Shown here one piece after another: positions 52,751-64,000 of a DNA stretch of 64,000 bases (position 1 is its first letter; every line of letters begins with the position of its first letter). Under the pieces are notes generated by a model. That model was not told the origin of the DNA. It made no database searches and saw only the letters and a list, made by a program, of their open reading frames with translations. Origin of the DNA: Streptomyces scabichelini (lineage in GTDB: Bacteria > Actinomycetota > Actinomycetes > Streptomycetales > Streptomycetaceae); assembly GCF_011045015.1 (NCBI RefSeq), contig NZ_JAAKZY010000013.1, forward strand, positions 24,218-88,217. The letters are read 5' to 3'. The position numbers and the translations under genes are program-made.

Positions 52751-52800
52751 GACCACCTGGGCGCCCCGCCCAGGCAGCACTCCCCCCAGGAGACCCGCAC

Positions 52801-54678
52801 ATGTCCACACCCCGCATCCTTCCCCCGCCAAGACGCACCCCCAGAACCGGCACCGCGGGAGGCCGTCGCCTCCGCACCTCCACCGCGCTCGCCGTGCTGC
52901 TCGCGTCGCTCGCCGCCGTCGCCCTCCCCGGCACCGCGGCGCAGGCCGCCGACACCACGGTCACCGTTGACTTCGCCACGGCCGGGGGCGCCCCCGCCTA
53001 CGGCGCCTCGGGCACGATCTACGGGATGACCGAGGACGGTTCGCTGCCCCAGGACCACTTCTACGACGACATCAAGTGGCAGTTCATGCGGGCCGGCGGG
53101 GCCCAGCTGGACAACCCCGGCGGGTGGGTCGCCGGCAGGTACGACCGCCGCTGGAACTCCACCCGCGTCCAGTACCAGCGCACCAAGGAGCTGGGCGGGA
53201 CCTTCGTCATCCTGCCGCACGACCTGTGGGGCGCCGACGGGACCACCAGCCCCACCTTCCCCGGTGACAACGGCGACTGGTCCGCCTTCGACTCCTTCTA
53301 CGACCGCCTCATCGCCGACGTGCAGGCGGCCGGCATGACCGACGTCCAGTGGGACATCTGGAACGAACCCGACTGGACTCCCTTCTGGGATCGGTCGCAG
53401 GCCCAGTACCTGGAGATGTGGAAGCGCGCCTACCAGCGGATCCGAGCCGCCATCCCGGGCGCGGTCGTCGTCGGCCCCAGCAGCGCCTTCAAGCCGGCTT
53501 CGAACGGATCGACGTGGTGGAACACGTACCTGGACTACGTGAAGGCGAACAACGTCGAGCCGGACATCTACAGCTGGCACGACCTGCCGGGTGACCCGGT
53601 CGCCGATGCCAACGCTGTGCGATCGAAGCTGTCGGCGCGGTCGATGACGACGAGCCGTCCGTTCCAGGTCAACGAGTACGCCAGCACCAGCGAGCAGAAC
53701 CCCGGTCGTGGCGGCTGGTACATCTCGCGCCTGGAGCGGGCGGGGGCGGACGGCCTGCGCGCGAACTGGGCCTCCGCCGGCAACCTGCACGACTTCCAGG
53801 CGAAGCTGCTGACCAAGACCGGCAGTCAGTACCTGCCGCTGGGGGAGTGGTTCCTCTACCGCTACTACGGTTCGCAGACCGGCAACATCGTCAAGGTCAC
53901 CCCGGGCACCGGCACCGACGCCCTGGCCACCAAGGACAACACCGCCAAGAACGCGAAGATCCTGCTCGGCAGCAACGGAAACACGGGCAACATCACCGTC
54001 GGCCTCGACCGCCTGGACACCACCGGCGTCGTCGAGAACGGCCGTGTACGTGCGGTCGTGCAGCGCGTCCCGGACAACGGCGGCGCCGCCGTGACCGGAC
54101 CGGTCACCGTCTCCGACCAGACCCTGACCGTCAGCGGCAACTCCGCTTCGGTCACCGTGCCCTGGACGGACGCCAGGGACGGCTACACCGTCACCCTGCT
54201 CCCGCCGTCCGACACCACGATCTCGACGGTCGCGGTCGCCCAGCACAGCAACCAGTGCCTGGACGACACCAACCGGTCCACGGCCAACGGCACGCAGTAC
54301 CAGCAGTACCACTGCGAGGGCGGCTACCAGCAGATGTTCGACTTCAAGCCGGTCGCCGGCCGGGCGAACGCCTACACGGTGGTCAACCAGCACAGCGGCA
54401 AGTGCCTGGACGTCTCGGGACGCTCCACGGCCGACGGTGCCGCCGTCATCCAGTACACGTGCAACGGCGCCACCAACCAGATGTTCACTCTCAACGCCGT
54501 CACCGCGCTCGGCAACAGCAAGGACTACCAGCTGGCCGCGGTGCACAGCGGCAAGTGCGTCGACGTCAGCGAGATCTCGACGGCACCCGGCGCGAAGATC
54601 CACCAGTGGACCTGCGACCCGGCGAGCGCACTGAACACCAAGAGAAACCAGATCTGGCGCCTGCTCGGCAAGAGCTGA
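52801..54678 (+). CDS. Secreted GH39-like glycoside hydrolase with ricin-type lectin domain
   Basis: A 625-residue secreted enzyme. Signal peptide about 1-50, ending ALPGTAAQAA. The TIM-barrel has the acid/base Glu189 in DIWNEPDW and the likely nucleophile Glu292 in QVNEYAST, the clan GH-A arrangement seen in GH39. A beta-sandwich follows (about 390-475), then a ricin B-like lectin domain (about 480-625) with repeats containing SGKCLDVSGRSTADGAAVIQ. The lectin part would hold the enzyme on polysaccharide. It closes the importer operon and probably releases the sugars that the importer takes up. Confidence 0.88.
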   Translation: MSTPRILPPPRRTPRTGTAGGRRLRTSTALAVLLASLAAVALPGTAAQAADTTVTVDFATAGGAPAYGASGTIYGMTEDGSLPQDHFYDDIKWQFMRAGGAQLDNPGGWVAGRYDRRWNSTRVQYQRTKELGGTFVILPHDLWGADGTTSPTFPGDNGDWSAFDSFYDRLIADVQAAGMTDVQWDIWNEPDWTPFWDRSQAQYLEMWKRAYQRIRAAIPGAVVVGPSSAFKPASNGSTWWNTYLDYVKANNVEPDIYSWHDLPGDPVADANAVRSKLSARSMTTSRPFQVNEYASTSEQNPGRGGWYISRLERAGADGLRANWASAGNLHDFQAKLLTKTGSQYLPLGEWFLYRYYGSQTGNIVKVTPGTGTDALATKDNTAKNAKILLGSNGNTGNITVGLDRLDTTGVVENGRVRAVVQRVPDNGGAAVTGPVTVSDQTLTVSGNSASVTVPWTDARDGYTVTLLPPSDTTISTVAVAQHSNQCLDDTNRSTANGTQYQQYHCEGGYQQMFDFKPVAGRANAYTVVNQHSGKCLDVSGRSTADGAAVIQYTCNGATNQMFTLNAVTALGNSKDYQLAAVHSGKCVDVSEISTAPGAKIHQWTCDPASALNTKRNQIWRLLGKS

Positions 54679-55021
54679 GGTCCGGCAAAGAGCGGGACGC
54701 GGCGCGTTACCCGCGCGCTCGACCAGGTCGGGGAGCCGGGAGCTGCGGCCCCCTCGTCGGGCTCGGTGGCCTGCGTCTCCTCGGCGCGGCTGTCGGGCGT
54801 GCTCATGGCGGCCTCCTCGTCCCGGAACTCATCAAAGCCGGCATCGGCCGGTCGGACCGTCACACCTGGTCCGGTCGGCCCGACCGCGGGCCAGGGGCTC
54901 CCACCTGCCCGGGACCCGCGACCTCACGACCGTGAGGTCCGCCAGGGCCTGCTGCGCCAGAAACCTGCTGTGGTGACCGGCAAGCGCTGGTCGGCCGGTG
55001 GCCGGGCTCGAACTGACCAGA
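54679..55021. other. Intergenic region, no confident gene
   Basis: About 340 bp between two converging genes. A minus-strand frame from about 54863 reads EEAAMSTPDSRAEETQATEP after a good ribosome site, but it runs into the opposite gene with no family match, so it is not called. It may be a relic. Confidence 0.4.
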
Positions 55022-55747
55022 TCACTCCGTTACGGGCAGGCACTCGGCGAGCAGGTCGACGACGTCGCGCCAGGCTCGCTGCGCGTGCCGTGGGTGGTGG
55101 CCGACGCCGGGGAGCACGGTCTGGTCGACCGGCGGGTGGTGGAAGGCGTGCAAGGCGCCGCCGTAGACCGCGAGGCGCCAGTCGACGCCCGCGGCCTGCA
55201 TCTCGGCGGTGAACGCGTCCCGTTGGGCGGGCGGCATGATCGGGTCTTCCGACCCGACTCCGGCCCACACCGGGCATCGAATGCGCGCCGCCTCGCCCGG
55301 TCGGCCCGTGGTCAGTGCGTTGACTGTCCCGATCGCGCGCAGGTCGACGCCGTCGCGCCCGAGTTCGAGCACGATCGCGCCCCCGGTGCCGTAGCCGATG
55401 GCGGCGATCCGGTCGGGGTCGGTCCGCGGTTCGGCGCGCAGCACGTCGAGCGCCGCGTGGCCGATGCCCCGCATGCGGTCGGGGTCGGCGAGCAGCGGGA
55501 GGCAACGCGCCAGCATCTCCTCGGGGTCGGTGAACCAGCGCCCGCCGTGGATGTCGAAGGCCAGCGCCACGTACCCCAGTTCGGCGAGGGCGTCGGCCCG
55601 GCGGCGCTGGAAGTCGTTCAGCCCTGTCCCCTCGGGCCCGACCAGGACCGCGGGCCGGCGGTCGGCACCGGCCGGGAGCGCGAGGTGCCCGATCATCGTC
55701 AGGCCGTCGGCCGGGTACTCGACCGTACGCGTGGTAACTGTCGTCAT
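55022..55747 (-). CDS. Dienelactone hydrolase-like alpha/beta hydrolase without usual Cys nucleophile
   Basis: A 241-residue alpha/beta hydrolase of the dienelactone hydrolase family. It opens VEYPADGLTMIGHLALPAGA and has the acid region GSEDPIMPP and the His region ALHAFHHPP. The nucleophile elbow, GYCFGG in true dienelactone hydrolases, reads GYGTGGA here, so neither Cys nor Ser stands at the turn. It may lack hydrolase activity or use another residue. The ATG at 55747 gives the family-like start. The gene is monocistronic with its promoter in the 319-bp region above. Confidence 0.82.
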   Translation of the reverse strand: MTTVTTRTVEYPADGLTMIGHLALPAGADRRPAVLVGPEGTGLNDFQRRRADALAELGYVALAFDIHGGRWFTDPEEMLARCLPLLADPDRMRGIGHAALDVLRAEPRTDPDRIAAIGYGTGGAIVLELGRDGVDLRAIGTVNALTTGRPGEAARIRCPVWAGVGSEDPIMPPAQRDAFTAEMQAAGVDWRLAVYGGALHAFHHPPVDQTVLPGVGHHPRHAQRAWRDVVDLLAECLPVTE

Positions 55748-56066
55748 GAGATGGACTGTATTGATCGCCGAGCCTGGTCGGGCCACTGTTCTGCCGCTGG
55801 CAGAACAGCGCGGGTGCGCCTCTGAAATGCGGCGATGGCTCACGGATCCGACACCAGGTCCCAGCAGCCCAGGGCCGTTCGTACGCCGGTCAGTGGCTGT
55901 CGGCGGGTTCGCCGCTGAGCGTCGTGTGGATGCGGGCGCTGGGGACAGCCGGTTGCCGCCTTGTTCGACGGCAACCGGCCTTCGTTGTGGGGCGGATGTC
56001 GCCGCCGACAGGCCGGTGATGGTTGGACGGTGTGCGCTGTGCCGCCCGACTACCACCGGATCGCTG
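55748..56066. other. Intergenic region with hairpin, no gene seen
   Basis: 319 bp holding the promoter of the hydrolase gene (left) and the end of the DUF839 gene (right), including the hairpin at 55949-55980. No supported frame. Confidence 0.5.
55949..55980 (-). terminator. Hairpin after DUF839 gene
   Basis: GCCGGTTGCCG (55949-55959) pairs with CGGCAACCGGC (55970-55980), 11 bp with a 10-nt loop. It lies 87 bp past the stop of the DUF839 gene. No T-run follows, as is common in Streptomyces terminators. Confidence 0.6.
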
Positions 56067-57233
56067 TCAGGCGGTGGTGCGGAAGGGGCCGGTGACCTCG
56101 TAGGTGATGCCGCCGGAGGAGCTGCCGGAGGTGCCGCGCTGGCTGGAGAAGTACAGCCGCCTGCCGTCGGGGGAGAAGGCCGGGCCGCAGATCTCCGAGC
56201 CGGACTGGCCGGTGATCCGCAGGAAGGGGGCGACGATGTCGTCGGGGGTGATGATGCAGATCTCCATGTTGCCGCCGTCCTCGGCGACGAACAGGTCGCC
56301 CGACGAGCTGCCGGTGACGTTGTCCACGCCGGTCAGCGGTGCGGTGCCGCCTGTGACCAGGCTGTCGTCGTAGGCCAGTTCGTAGGTGCTGTTGAGCAGG
56401 TTGAGCTGCCAGACGCGGTTGTCGCCCTTGGTGGTGAACCAGACGGTGTCGCCGGCGTAGTGGCAGCCCTCGCCGCCGTTGAAGATCTTGGCGCTGGAGA
56501 CCTGGTCGCGGGTGTAGGTGGGGGAGCCGTCCGGGTCGGGCACGTTGGTCCAGGTGAAGGTGCCGGAGGTGCCGGTGCCGGCGACCAGTACCTGGAGCGT
56601 CCCGGAGGACAGGTCGCCCCAGGTGGTGGGGATGAACCGGTAGAAACAGCCGTCCGATTCGTCCTCGGTCAGGTAGATCGCCTTGCGTACCGGGTCGGCG
56701 GCGGCCGCCTCGTGCTTGAAGCGGCCCATCGCGTCGCGGCGGAGGGCGGCCTTCACACCCCACGGGTCGGTCTCGTAGACGTAGCCGCGGCTCACTTCCT
56801 CACAGGACAGCCAGGTGTTCCACGGGGTGGCGCCGCCCGCGCAGTTGTTCCGCGTGTTGGACAGGATCCGGTAGGCACCGGTGATGGAGCCCGTGGAGTT
56901 GAACTTGACGGCGCCCGCGCCGCCACCGGTTCCCATCTCCGAGTTGGAGACGTAGATCCAGCCCGTGCCGTCGGCGAAGCACGCGCCGCCGTCGGGGGCG
57001 CTGTGCCAGGTGTACGAGGTGCCGGGGACGGTCTGGCTGGAGCGGGCGATGACTCTGCTGGTGAAGCCGGACGGCAGCATGATCCCGTTGGCGTCGGCGG
57101 CCAGCAGGCCGCCGTACGGGCTGGTGCCGTTCTGGGCGGGGGCCGCGTAGGCGGCGCCGTGCATGAGGGTGCCGCCGAAGACGGCGGTCGAGGTGCCGAT
57201 CACTGCACCGCGGAGGAAGTTGCGACGTTCCAC
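56067..57233 (-). CDS. Tat-exported DUF839 (PhoX-like) protein
   Basis: A 388-residue secreted protein of the DUF839 family, related to PhoX phosphatases and beta-propeller phytase-like proteins. The N-terminus ERRNFLRGAVIGTSTAVFG is a twin-arginine signal, ending near YAAPA. The core includes TPWNTWLSCEEVSRGYVYE, a family block with acidic metal-binding residues, and GGEGCHYAGDTVWFTTKGDN. The GTG at 57233, after GAAGGAGCA, places the Tat motif at the right distance. Export in folded form fits a metal-loaded enzyme; its substrate is unknown. Confidence 0.87.
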   Translation of the reverse strand: MERRNFLRGAVIGTSTAVFGGTLMHGAAYAAPAQNGTSPYGGLLAADANGIMLPSGFTSRVIARSSQTVPGTSYTWHSAPDGGACFADGTGWIYVSNSEMGTGGGAGAVKFNSTGSITGAYRILSNTRNNCAGGATPWNTWLSCEEVSRGYVYETDPWGVKAALRRDAMGRFKHEAAAADPVRKAIYLTEDESDGCFYRFIPTTWGDLSSGTLQVLVAGTGTSGTFTWTNVPDPDGSPTYTRDQVSSAKIFNGGEGCHYAGDTVWFTTKGDNRVWQLNLLNSTYELAYDDSLVTGGTAPLTGVDNVTGSSSGDLFVAEDGGNMEICIITPDDIVAPFLRITGQSGSEICGPAFSPDGRRLYFSSQRGTSGSSSGGITYEVTGPFRTTA

Positions 57234-57632
57234 AGCTGCTCCTTCGTCAAAGAGGGGCGAGTGGTGACTTGTTGAGCGCCGCCGACTGGTCACAGGGAAC
57301 GTAGAGGCCGCTGGCAGGTGAGGTAAGGCTCCTTTGGACCAACTCTTTCCGGCCGACCGGTGAGTAGATGTGGTGCAGAAACGATCATTTCGGCACCAGA
57401 TGAACGATCAGGGAATCCTCTAGGTCAAGTGATGGAGATTCCTTGCCGGTTGGTGACATCGCTCGCCTTCGTCGCAGCTGTGCTGTCGGCAGCGCCCGAG
57501 CGCACGGTCGGGTGCTCGCATCGCCTGGCAAGGAGACTCGGTGCAACGTGGACGGACCGCGTCGTCGTCCAAGCCGGCGCCGCCGGTGAACCCACCGGTC
57601 TCCCGTGCTTCGAGCGCCCACCGTCCGAAACC
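57234..57632. other. Intergenic region with inverted repeat
   Basis: About 400 bp between lacZ (ends at 57633) and the DUF839 start. It contains a 28-bp near-palindrome, TGGTGC a GAAA ... TTTC g GCACCA (57371-57398), and a direct repeat AACGATCA (57380-57387 and 57403-57410) crossing it. Either is a candidate operator for the DUF839 gene, or a terminator for lacZ. No gene is supported. Confidence 0.45.
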
Positions 57633-61038
<3,406 letters not shown>

Positions 61039-62082
61039 CTAGCTGGGGGAGGACGGTGGGGGTGCGGTCGAGCCCCGGACGACGAGTTCGACCGGTGGGT
61101 CGCTCGCCGGTGGCATTTGGGTGTCGGGCTTTTCGATGGCGTGGACGAGAAGCCTGAGGCCGTCTCCGGCTGCGGCGTCGAACGGCTGGCGCACGGTGGT
61201 CAGGGGTGGGGTGACGTGGGCGAAGACGGGGTTGCCGTCGAAGCCGACGACGCTGACGTCGTGGGGCACGCGCCGACCGGCTTCCGTCAGGGCGTGGATC
61301 AAGCCGATCGCCATGTCGTCGCCCGAGACGAAGACCGCGGTCACCTCGGGGTCGGCGGCCAGTTCGCGGCCCGCCAGGTAACCGGAGTCGGCCGACCAGT
61401 CGCCTTCGACGAGGGGCGGTTGGTGCCTGCCGCGTGCCGCCAGTGCTGCTCGCCATCCCTCGACACGGTCCCTGGCGGCGTACCAGCGCAGCGGTCCGGC
61501 GAGGTGGTGGACGGTCTGGTGTCCCAGATCGAGCAGGTGGTCCGTGGCGGCCCGCGCCAGCAGATCGGCGCCGACCCCCGCGGTCACCGCTCGAGGGCCG
61601 CCGAAGGCCGACGGTGCGCCGAGGAAGAGGACCGGCACGTCGACGCGTACGGACACCTCTCCTTCGATGACGGGCTCGGAGACGATGATGCCGTCCACTC
61701 CCTGCTCCAGGAGGGAGTCCACGGCGCGGGCGATATCGTCCGGTTCGCCGTCCAGTGTGCTGACCACTCGGAGTGCGTAACCGGAGTCCCGCACGGCTTT
61801 CTCGATGGCCACGAGCAGTGAGGCGGTTCCGTACCCGGCCGTCCCCAGAGCGACCACACCGATGGAACGTGTTCGTCCGGAGGCCAGTGCCCGGGCCGCG
61901 TTGTTCAGCCGGTAGCCGAGTTCCTCGGCGGCTTCGAGGACGCGTTGCCGTACGGCGTCGGAGACGTAGGGCTCGTTGTTGAGTACCCGCGACACGGTCT
62001 TGCGTGAGACGCCGGCCAGTTGGGCGACATCGGCACTGCGGGGCACAGCGGGGCTCCCGCCCCCTCCTACCACTCGTGTCAC
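61039..62082 (-). CDS. LacI-family regulator, paralog 1
   Basis: A 347-residue LacI regulator. DNA-binding domain ADVAQLAGVSRKTVSRVLNN (about 17-36), hinge helix LNNAARALASGRTRSIGVV, then a periplasmic-binding-like effector domain with VDGIIVSEP and SVVGFDGNPVFAHVTPPL. A Ser/Pro-rich end follows. The GTG at 62082 is the apparent start. Its first third is almost identical, also in DNA, to the divergent paralog 62431-63558. It may repress itself, its paralog or nearby lacZ. Confidence 0.92.
   Translation of the reverse strand: MTRVVGGGGSPAVPRSADVAQLAGVSRKTVSRVLNNEPYVSDAVRQRVLEAAEELGYRLNNAARALASGRTRSIGVVALGTAGYGTASLLVAIEKAVRDSGYALRVVSTLDGEPDDIARAVDSLLEQGVDGIIVSEPVIEGEVSVRVDVPVLFLGAPSAFGGPRAVTAGVGADLLARAATDHLLDLGHQTVHHLAGPLRWYAARDRVEGWRAALAARGRHQPPLVEGDWSADSGYLAGRELAADPEVTAVFVSGDDMAIGLIHALTEAGRRVPHDVSVVGFDGNPVFAHVTPPLTTVRQPFDAAAGDGLRLLVHAIEKPDTQMPPASDPPVELVVRGSTAPPPSSPS
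61823..62004 (-). repeat. Inverted repeat arm A (lacI DNA-binding region)
   Basis: 182 bp whose reverse complement matches 62509-62690 with about two differences by eye. It encodes the recognition helix to hinge region of the LacI paralog. Confidence 0.9.
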
Positions 62083-62142
62083 GGTGTCTCCTCTGGCCGA
62101 ACGCGGGAATCCCTACGCGGGAATCCTTCGAGGTCCGCTGTA

Positions 62143-62156
62143 TGACCGCGCGGTCA
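62143..62156. promoter_or_regulatory. LacI operator in front of paralog 1
   Basis: TGACCGCGCGGTCA, flanked by A and T to give a 16-bp perfect palindrome (62142-62157), 61 bp before the paralog 1 start. Confidence 0.75.
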
Positions 62157-62355
62157 TTGTCTACGCAGTCCGAGATCGCGCGTCAAGGGTGTGCGCACGG
62201 TTTCCTTCAACCTCGCGCCCTGGCGGAGAAGCAGGGAGTCAGGTGTCGGGCGACGCCCTGCCTGCGGCGCAAAACTGCCTCTGCAAAAAAGGTCCCGCCG
62301 GAGGGAAGTGGCGCTGTGCGCGCTATTGACGCGTGCTCCTCCGGCTGCGTAGATA

Positions 62356-62384
62356 TGACCGCGCGGTCAGTGACCGCGCGGTCA
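62356..62384. promoter_or_regulatory. Two tandem LacI operators in front of paralog 2
   Basis: TGACCGCGCGGTCA at 62356-62369 and again at 62371-62384, with one base between them, 46-75 bp before the start of paralog 2. The centres are 15 bp apart, so both cannot easily be filled on the same face of the helix. Confidence 0.75.
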
Positions 62385-62430
62385 TACGGTCGATCTCGCC
62401 TGATGCAGGCATACGCAGTCGGGAGACTTC

Positions 62431-63558
62431 ATGGCACGAGCAGTGAGGCGGAGCGCGGGTTCGCCCGCACCCCGCAGCGAGGACGTGGCCCGTGTGGCCG
62501 GGGTCTCGCGCAAGACCGTGTCGCGGGTCCTCAACAACGAGCCCTACGTCTCCGACGCCGTACGGCAACGCGTCCTCGAAGCCGCCGAGGAACTCGGCTA
62601 CCGGCTGAACAACGCGGCCCGGGCACTGGCCTCCGGACGAACACGTTCCATCGGTGTGGTCGCCCTGGGGACGGCCGGGTACGGAACCGCCATGCTCCTC
62701 GTGGGCATCGAGAAGGCCGTACGGGACGCCGGCTACGCACTGCGTATGGTCAGCACACTGGACGGCGAACCGGACGATATCGCCCGCGCTGTGGACTCCC
62801 TCCTGGAGCAGGGCGTGGACGGCATCATCGTTTCCGAGCCCATTGTGGAAGGAGAGGTTCCCGTCAGAGTCGATGTGCCGGTCCTCTTCCTCGGCGCACC
62901 GCCGGCGTTCGTTTCTGCCCGGACCCTGACGGTGGGGGTGGGCGCCTATGAACTGGCGCGGGCGGCCACCGATCACCTGCTGAATCTGGGACACACGACG
63001 GTTCATCACCTCGCGGGTCCCGGGCGGTGGTACGCCTCGAAGGACCGTGTCGAGGGCTGGCGGGCGGCGCTGTCGGCACGGGGTGCGCACGAACCGCCGG
63101 TGATCGAGGGGGACTGGTTACCCACCTCCGGCTACGCGGCAGGCCGCGAACTGGCTGCGGACAGCTCCGTGACCGCCGTGTTCGTGGCGGGCGACGACAT
63201 GGCCGTCGGCATGATCCACGCCCTGCGCGAAGCCGGGCGCAGTGTGCCGGAGGACATCAGCGTCGTGGGTTTCGACGGCAATCCCGTCTTCGCCTACGTC
63301 GTTCCTGCCCTGACCACCGTGCGTCAGCCCTTCGACGCCGCGGCACGGGAAGGAATCAGGCTGCTCGTGCACGCCATCGAGGAGCCGGAGACCGGCCTGC
63401 CTCCGGCGGGTGATCCGCCGGTCGAACTCGTCGTCCGCGGCTCGACCGCACCTCCGCCGGCCCGGAAGGCCCCGATACGCGGGCGGCGCATGGCCTCCGG
63501 CTCGAGCGGCTCGGCACACGCACCCCCGGCCGGGGGCGGACCGCCCACCACCGACTGA
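62431..63558 (+). CDS. LacI-family regulator, paralog 2
   Basis: A 375-residue LacI regulator. DNA-binding domain EDVARVAGVSRKTVSRVLNN, same hinge helix as paralog 1, and effector-domain blocks GVDGIIVSEPIVEGEVPV and SVVGFDGNPVFAYVVPALTT. It has a C-terminal extension of about 30 residues, Arg/Ser/Pro-rich, that paralog 1 lacks. The effector domains differ more than the DNA-binding domains, suggesting one operator but different ligands. The ATG at 62431 follows GGGAGACTTC. It may regulate the lipoprotein gene that starts at 63888. Confidence 0.92.
   Translation: MARAVRRSAGSPAPRSEDVARVAGVSRKTVSRVLNNEPYVSDAVRQRVLEAAEELGYRLNNAARALASGRTRSIGVVALGTAGYGTAMLLVGIEKAVRDAGYALRMVSTLDGEPDDIARAVDSLLEQGVDGIIVSEPIVEGEVPVRVDVPVLFLGAPPAFVSARTLTVGVGAYELARAATDHLLNLGHTTVHHLAGPGRWYASKDRVEGWRAALSARGAHEPPVIEGDWLPTSGYAAGRELAADSSVTAVFVAGDDMAVGMIHALREAGRSVPEDISVVGFDGNPVFAYVVPALTTVRQPFDAAAREGIRLLVHAIEEPETGLPPAGDPPVELVVRGSTAPPPARKAPIRGRRMASGSSGSAHAPPAGGGPPTTD
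62509..62690 (+). repeat. Inverted repeat arm B (lacI DNA-binding region)
   Basis: 182 bp, the partner of 61823-62004 in inverted orientation with about 99% identity by eye; the 504 bp between the arms contain the gene starts and operators. Confidence 0.9.
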
Positions 63559-63887
63559 TCCGCGTTCATCGGCCCGAGCGGCACCCCGCTCGTGGCCGGG
63601 CGGTGCGCCTGCCGGGCTCGCCGCACCTCAACCACCTTCCACCACCGTGGACTTCCGCAGTACGGCACGTGACGCACGTGACTACGTGACGCACGTGACG
63701 CACGTGCCGGCCGCACCCCAAGCGCGACGCAGGCCCCGACACGGCGACGCCGACGCCCCCGGTAGCGACGTCCGCGCCTCAGCTCTGCTCACGCCTCACC
63801 CTCCCCCCCCATGCGCAGCGCCTCGCCAGGCACTCCGTCCCTCTGCCCATCGTCTTCCCAACGTCTGCCCTTTGGCGGGAGTTCACC
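63559..63887. other. Leader region of the lipoprotein gene
   Basis: About 330 bp. It contains the five-unit CACGTGACG repeat array (63666-63706), about 180 bp before the start codon, and a C-rich stretch. No gene is supported. Confidence 0.5.
63666..63706. repeat. Five-unit array of CACGTG repeats
   Basis: CACGTG at 63666, 63675, 63692 and 63701, with TACGTG at 63683, each followed by AC or CC, spaced 8-9 bp. The array starts GGCACGTG and ends CACGTGCC, so it is also symmetric overall. It resembles a cluster of binding sites for a regulator that recognises an E-box-like core. Confidence 0.65.
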
Positions 63888-64000
63888 ATGCCCAGATCCT
63901 TCGTTCCCACGTCCTCCATGAGCCGTCGGCGGTTCCTCGCCGCGAGTGGTGCGGTGTCCCTCGGCGCGGCGCTCGCCGCGTGCAGCGGTGACAGCGACTC
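63888..64000 (+). CDS. Tat/lipoprotein signal of a solute-binding protein (partial)
   Basis: The first 37 codons of a gene running out of the window. MSRRRFLAASGAV is a twin-arginine motif and LGAALAACSGD a lipobox with Cys32. GGCGGGAG precedes the ATG at 63888. This opening is typical of ABC importer sugar-binding lipoproteins in Streptomyces, in keeping with the LacI genes before it. Downstream sequence is needed for the family. Confidence 0.75.
   Translation, partial: MPRSFVPTSSMSRRRFLAASGAVSLGAALAACSGDSD

Larger units (their letters stand above)
62083..62430. other. Shared control region of the divergent lacI paralogs
   Basis: About 350 bp holding three copies of the palindrome TGACCGCGCGGTCA and a 12-bp direct repeat ACGCGGGAATCC (62101-62112 and 62115-62126) just before paralog 1. 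No gene is supported in it. Confidence 0.6.

Noticed and set aside
54744..54863. Minus-strand frame beginning MSTPDSRAEETQATEPDEG after a good ribosome site
   Set aside because: It has no stop before running into the 3' end of the GH39-like gene on the other strand, and no recognised family.
63666..63706. CACGTG array as a CRISPR-like or replication-origin iteron array
   Set aside because: Units are only 8-9 bp and there are no replication genes nearby; a transcription-factor site cluster is simpler.

Overview
The window is high-GC DNA with Streptomyces-type gene content and codon use. Supporting signs are split topoisomerase IV genes (parE at the left edge, parC at 11.5-13.9 kb), an actinobacterial c-di-AMP riboswitch before a cell-wall peptidase, an iron box of the DmdR/IdeR type, sugar ABC importers without their own ATPase, and LacI-regulated glycoside hydrolases. 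It looks like the arm-proximal part of a linear Streptomyces chromosome, but species cannot be named from the sequence alone.

Left part (1-25.1 kb), conserved chromosomal block: parE 3' end; two paralogous CitB/DctR-type response regulators and a CitA/DcuS-type histidine kinase; an iron-box-controlled sucrase/ferredoxin-like protein; a divergent pair of citrate synthases, one with an N-terminal helix-turn-helix; DUF6082 gene and remnant; a COG0523 metal-chaperone GTPase; parC; a pair of M16 peptidase subunits; riboswitch-controlled M23 peptidase; a GntR regulator; HPr (ptsH); a GNAT/acyl-CoA-synthetase fusion (protein acetyltransferase type); a DUF5998-like protein; a phosphodiesterase; thymidine kinase.

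Middle (25.1-46.1 kb), accessory and mobile region full of broken genes: a decayed gene whose frames recall the Piwi/RNase H end of pPIWI_RE proteins; a relic polymorphic-toxin C-terminus with an intact candidate immunity gene; a dead IS630-family element (28951-38292) split by an 8,170-bp Tn3-family transposon (29171-37340, 51-bp inverted repeats, 5-bp GTGGC target duplication). The transposon carries a resolvase, a TetR-MFS-SDR operon with matching operators, a second resolvase 3' fragment, a broken phosphate permease and the Tn3 transposase. Then follow a MerR/SDR divergent pair, a two-gene STAND ATPase (NB-ARC plus nine TPRs) system, remnants of an IstB and a coiled-coil gene, and a membrane-anchored Mrr-like nuclease with two small membrane companions.

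Right part (46.1-64 kb), carbohydrate utilisation: LacI regulator with three CGAACCGGTTCG operators, an ABC importer (binding protein and two permeases), a GH63-like hydrolase and a secreted GH39-like hydrolase with a ricin-type lectin domain; a dienelactone-hydrolase-like protein; a Tat-exported DUF839 protein; a GH2 beta-galactosidase; a divergent pair of LacI paralogs whose DNA-binding regions are almost identical at the DNA level and that share three TGACCGCGCGGTCA palindromes; and the start of another lipoprotein, probably a solute-binding protein.

The most interesting items are the STAND pair with a shared YxAGRDxHI motif, the membrane-anchored Mrr module, the nested transposon with its resolvase-bracketed cargo, the toxin/immunity relic whose start codon sits in a 7-bp repeat, and several unexplained regulatory repeat arrays (9296-9394, 63666-63706).
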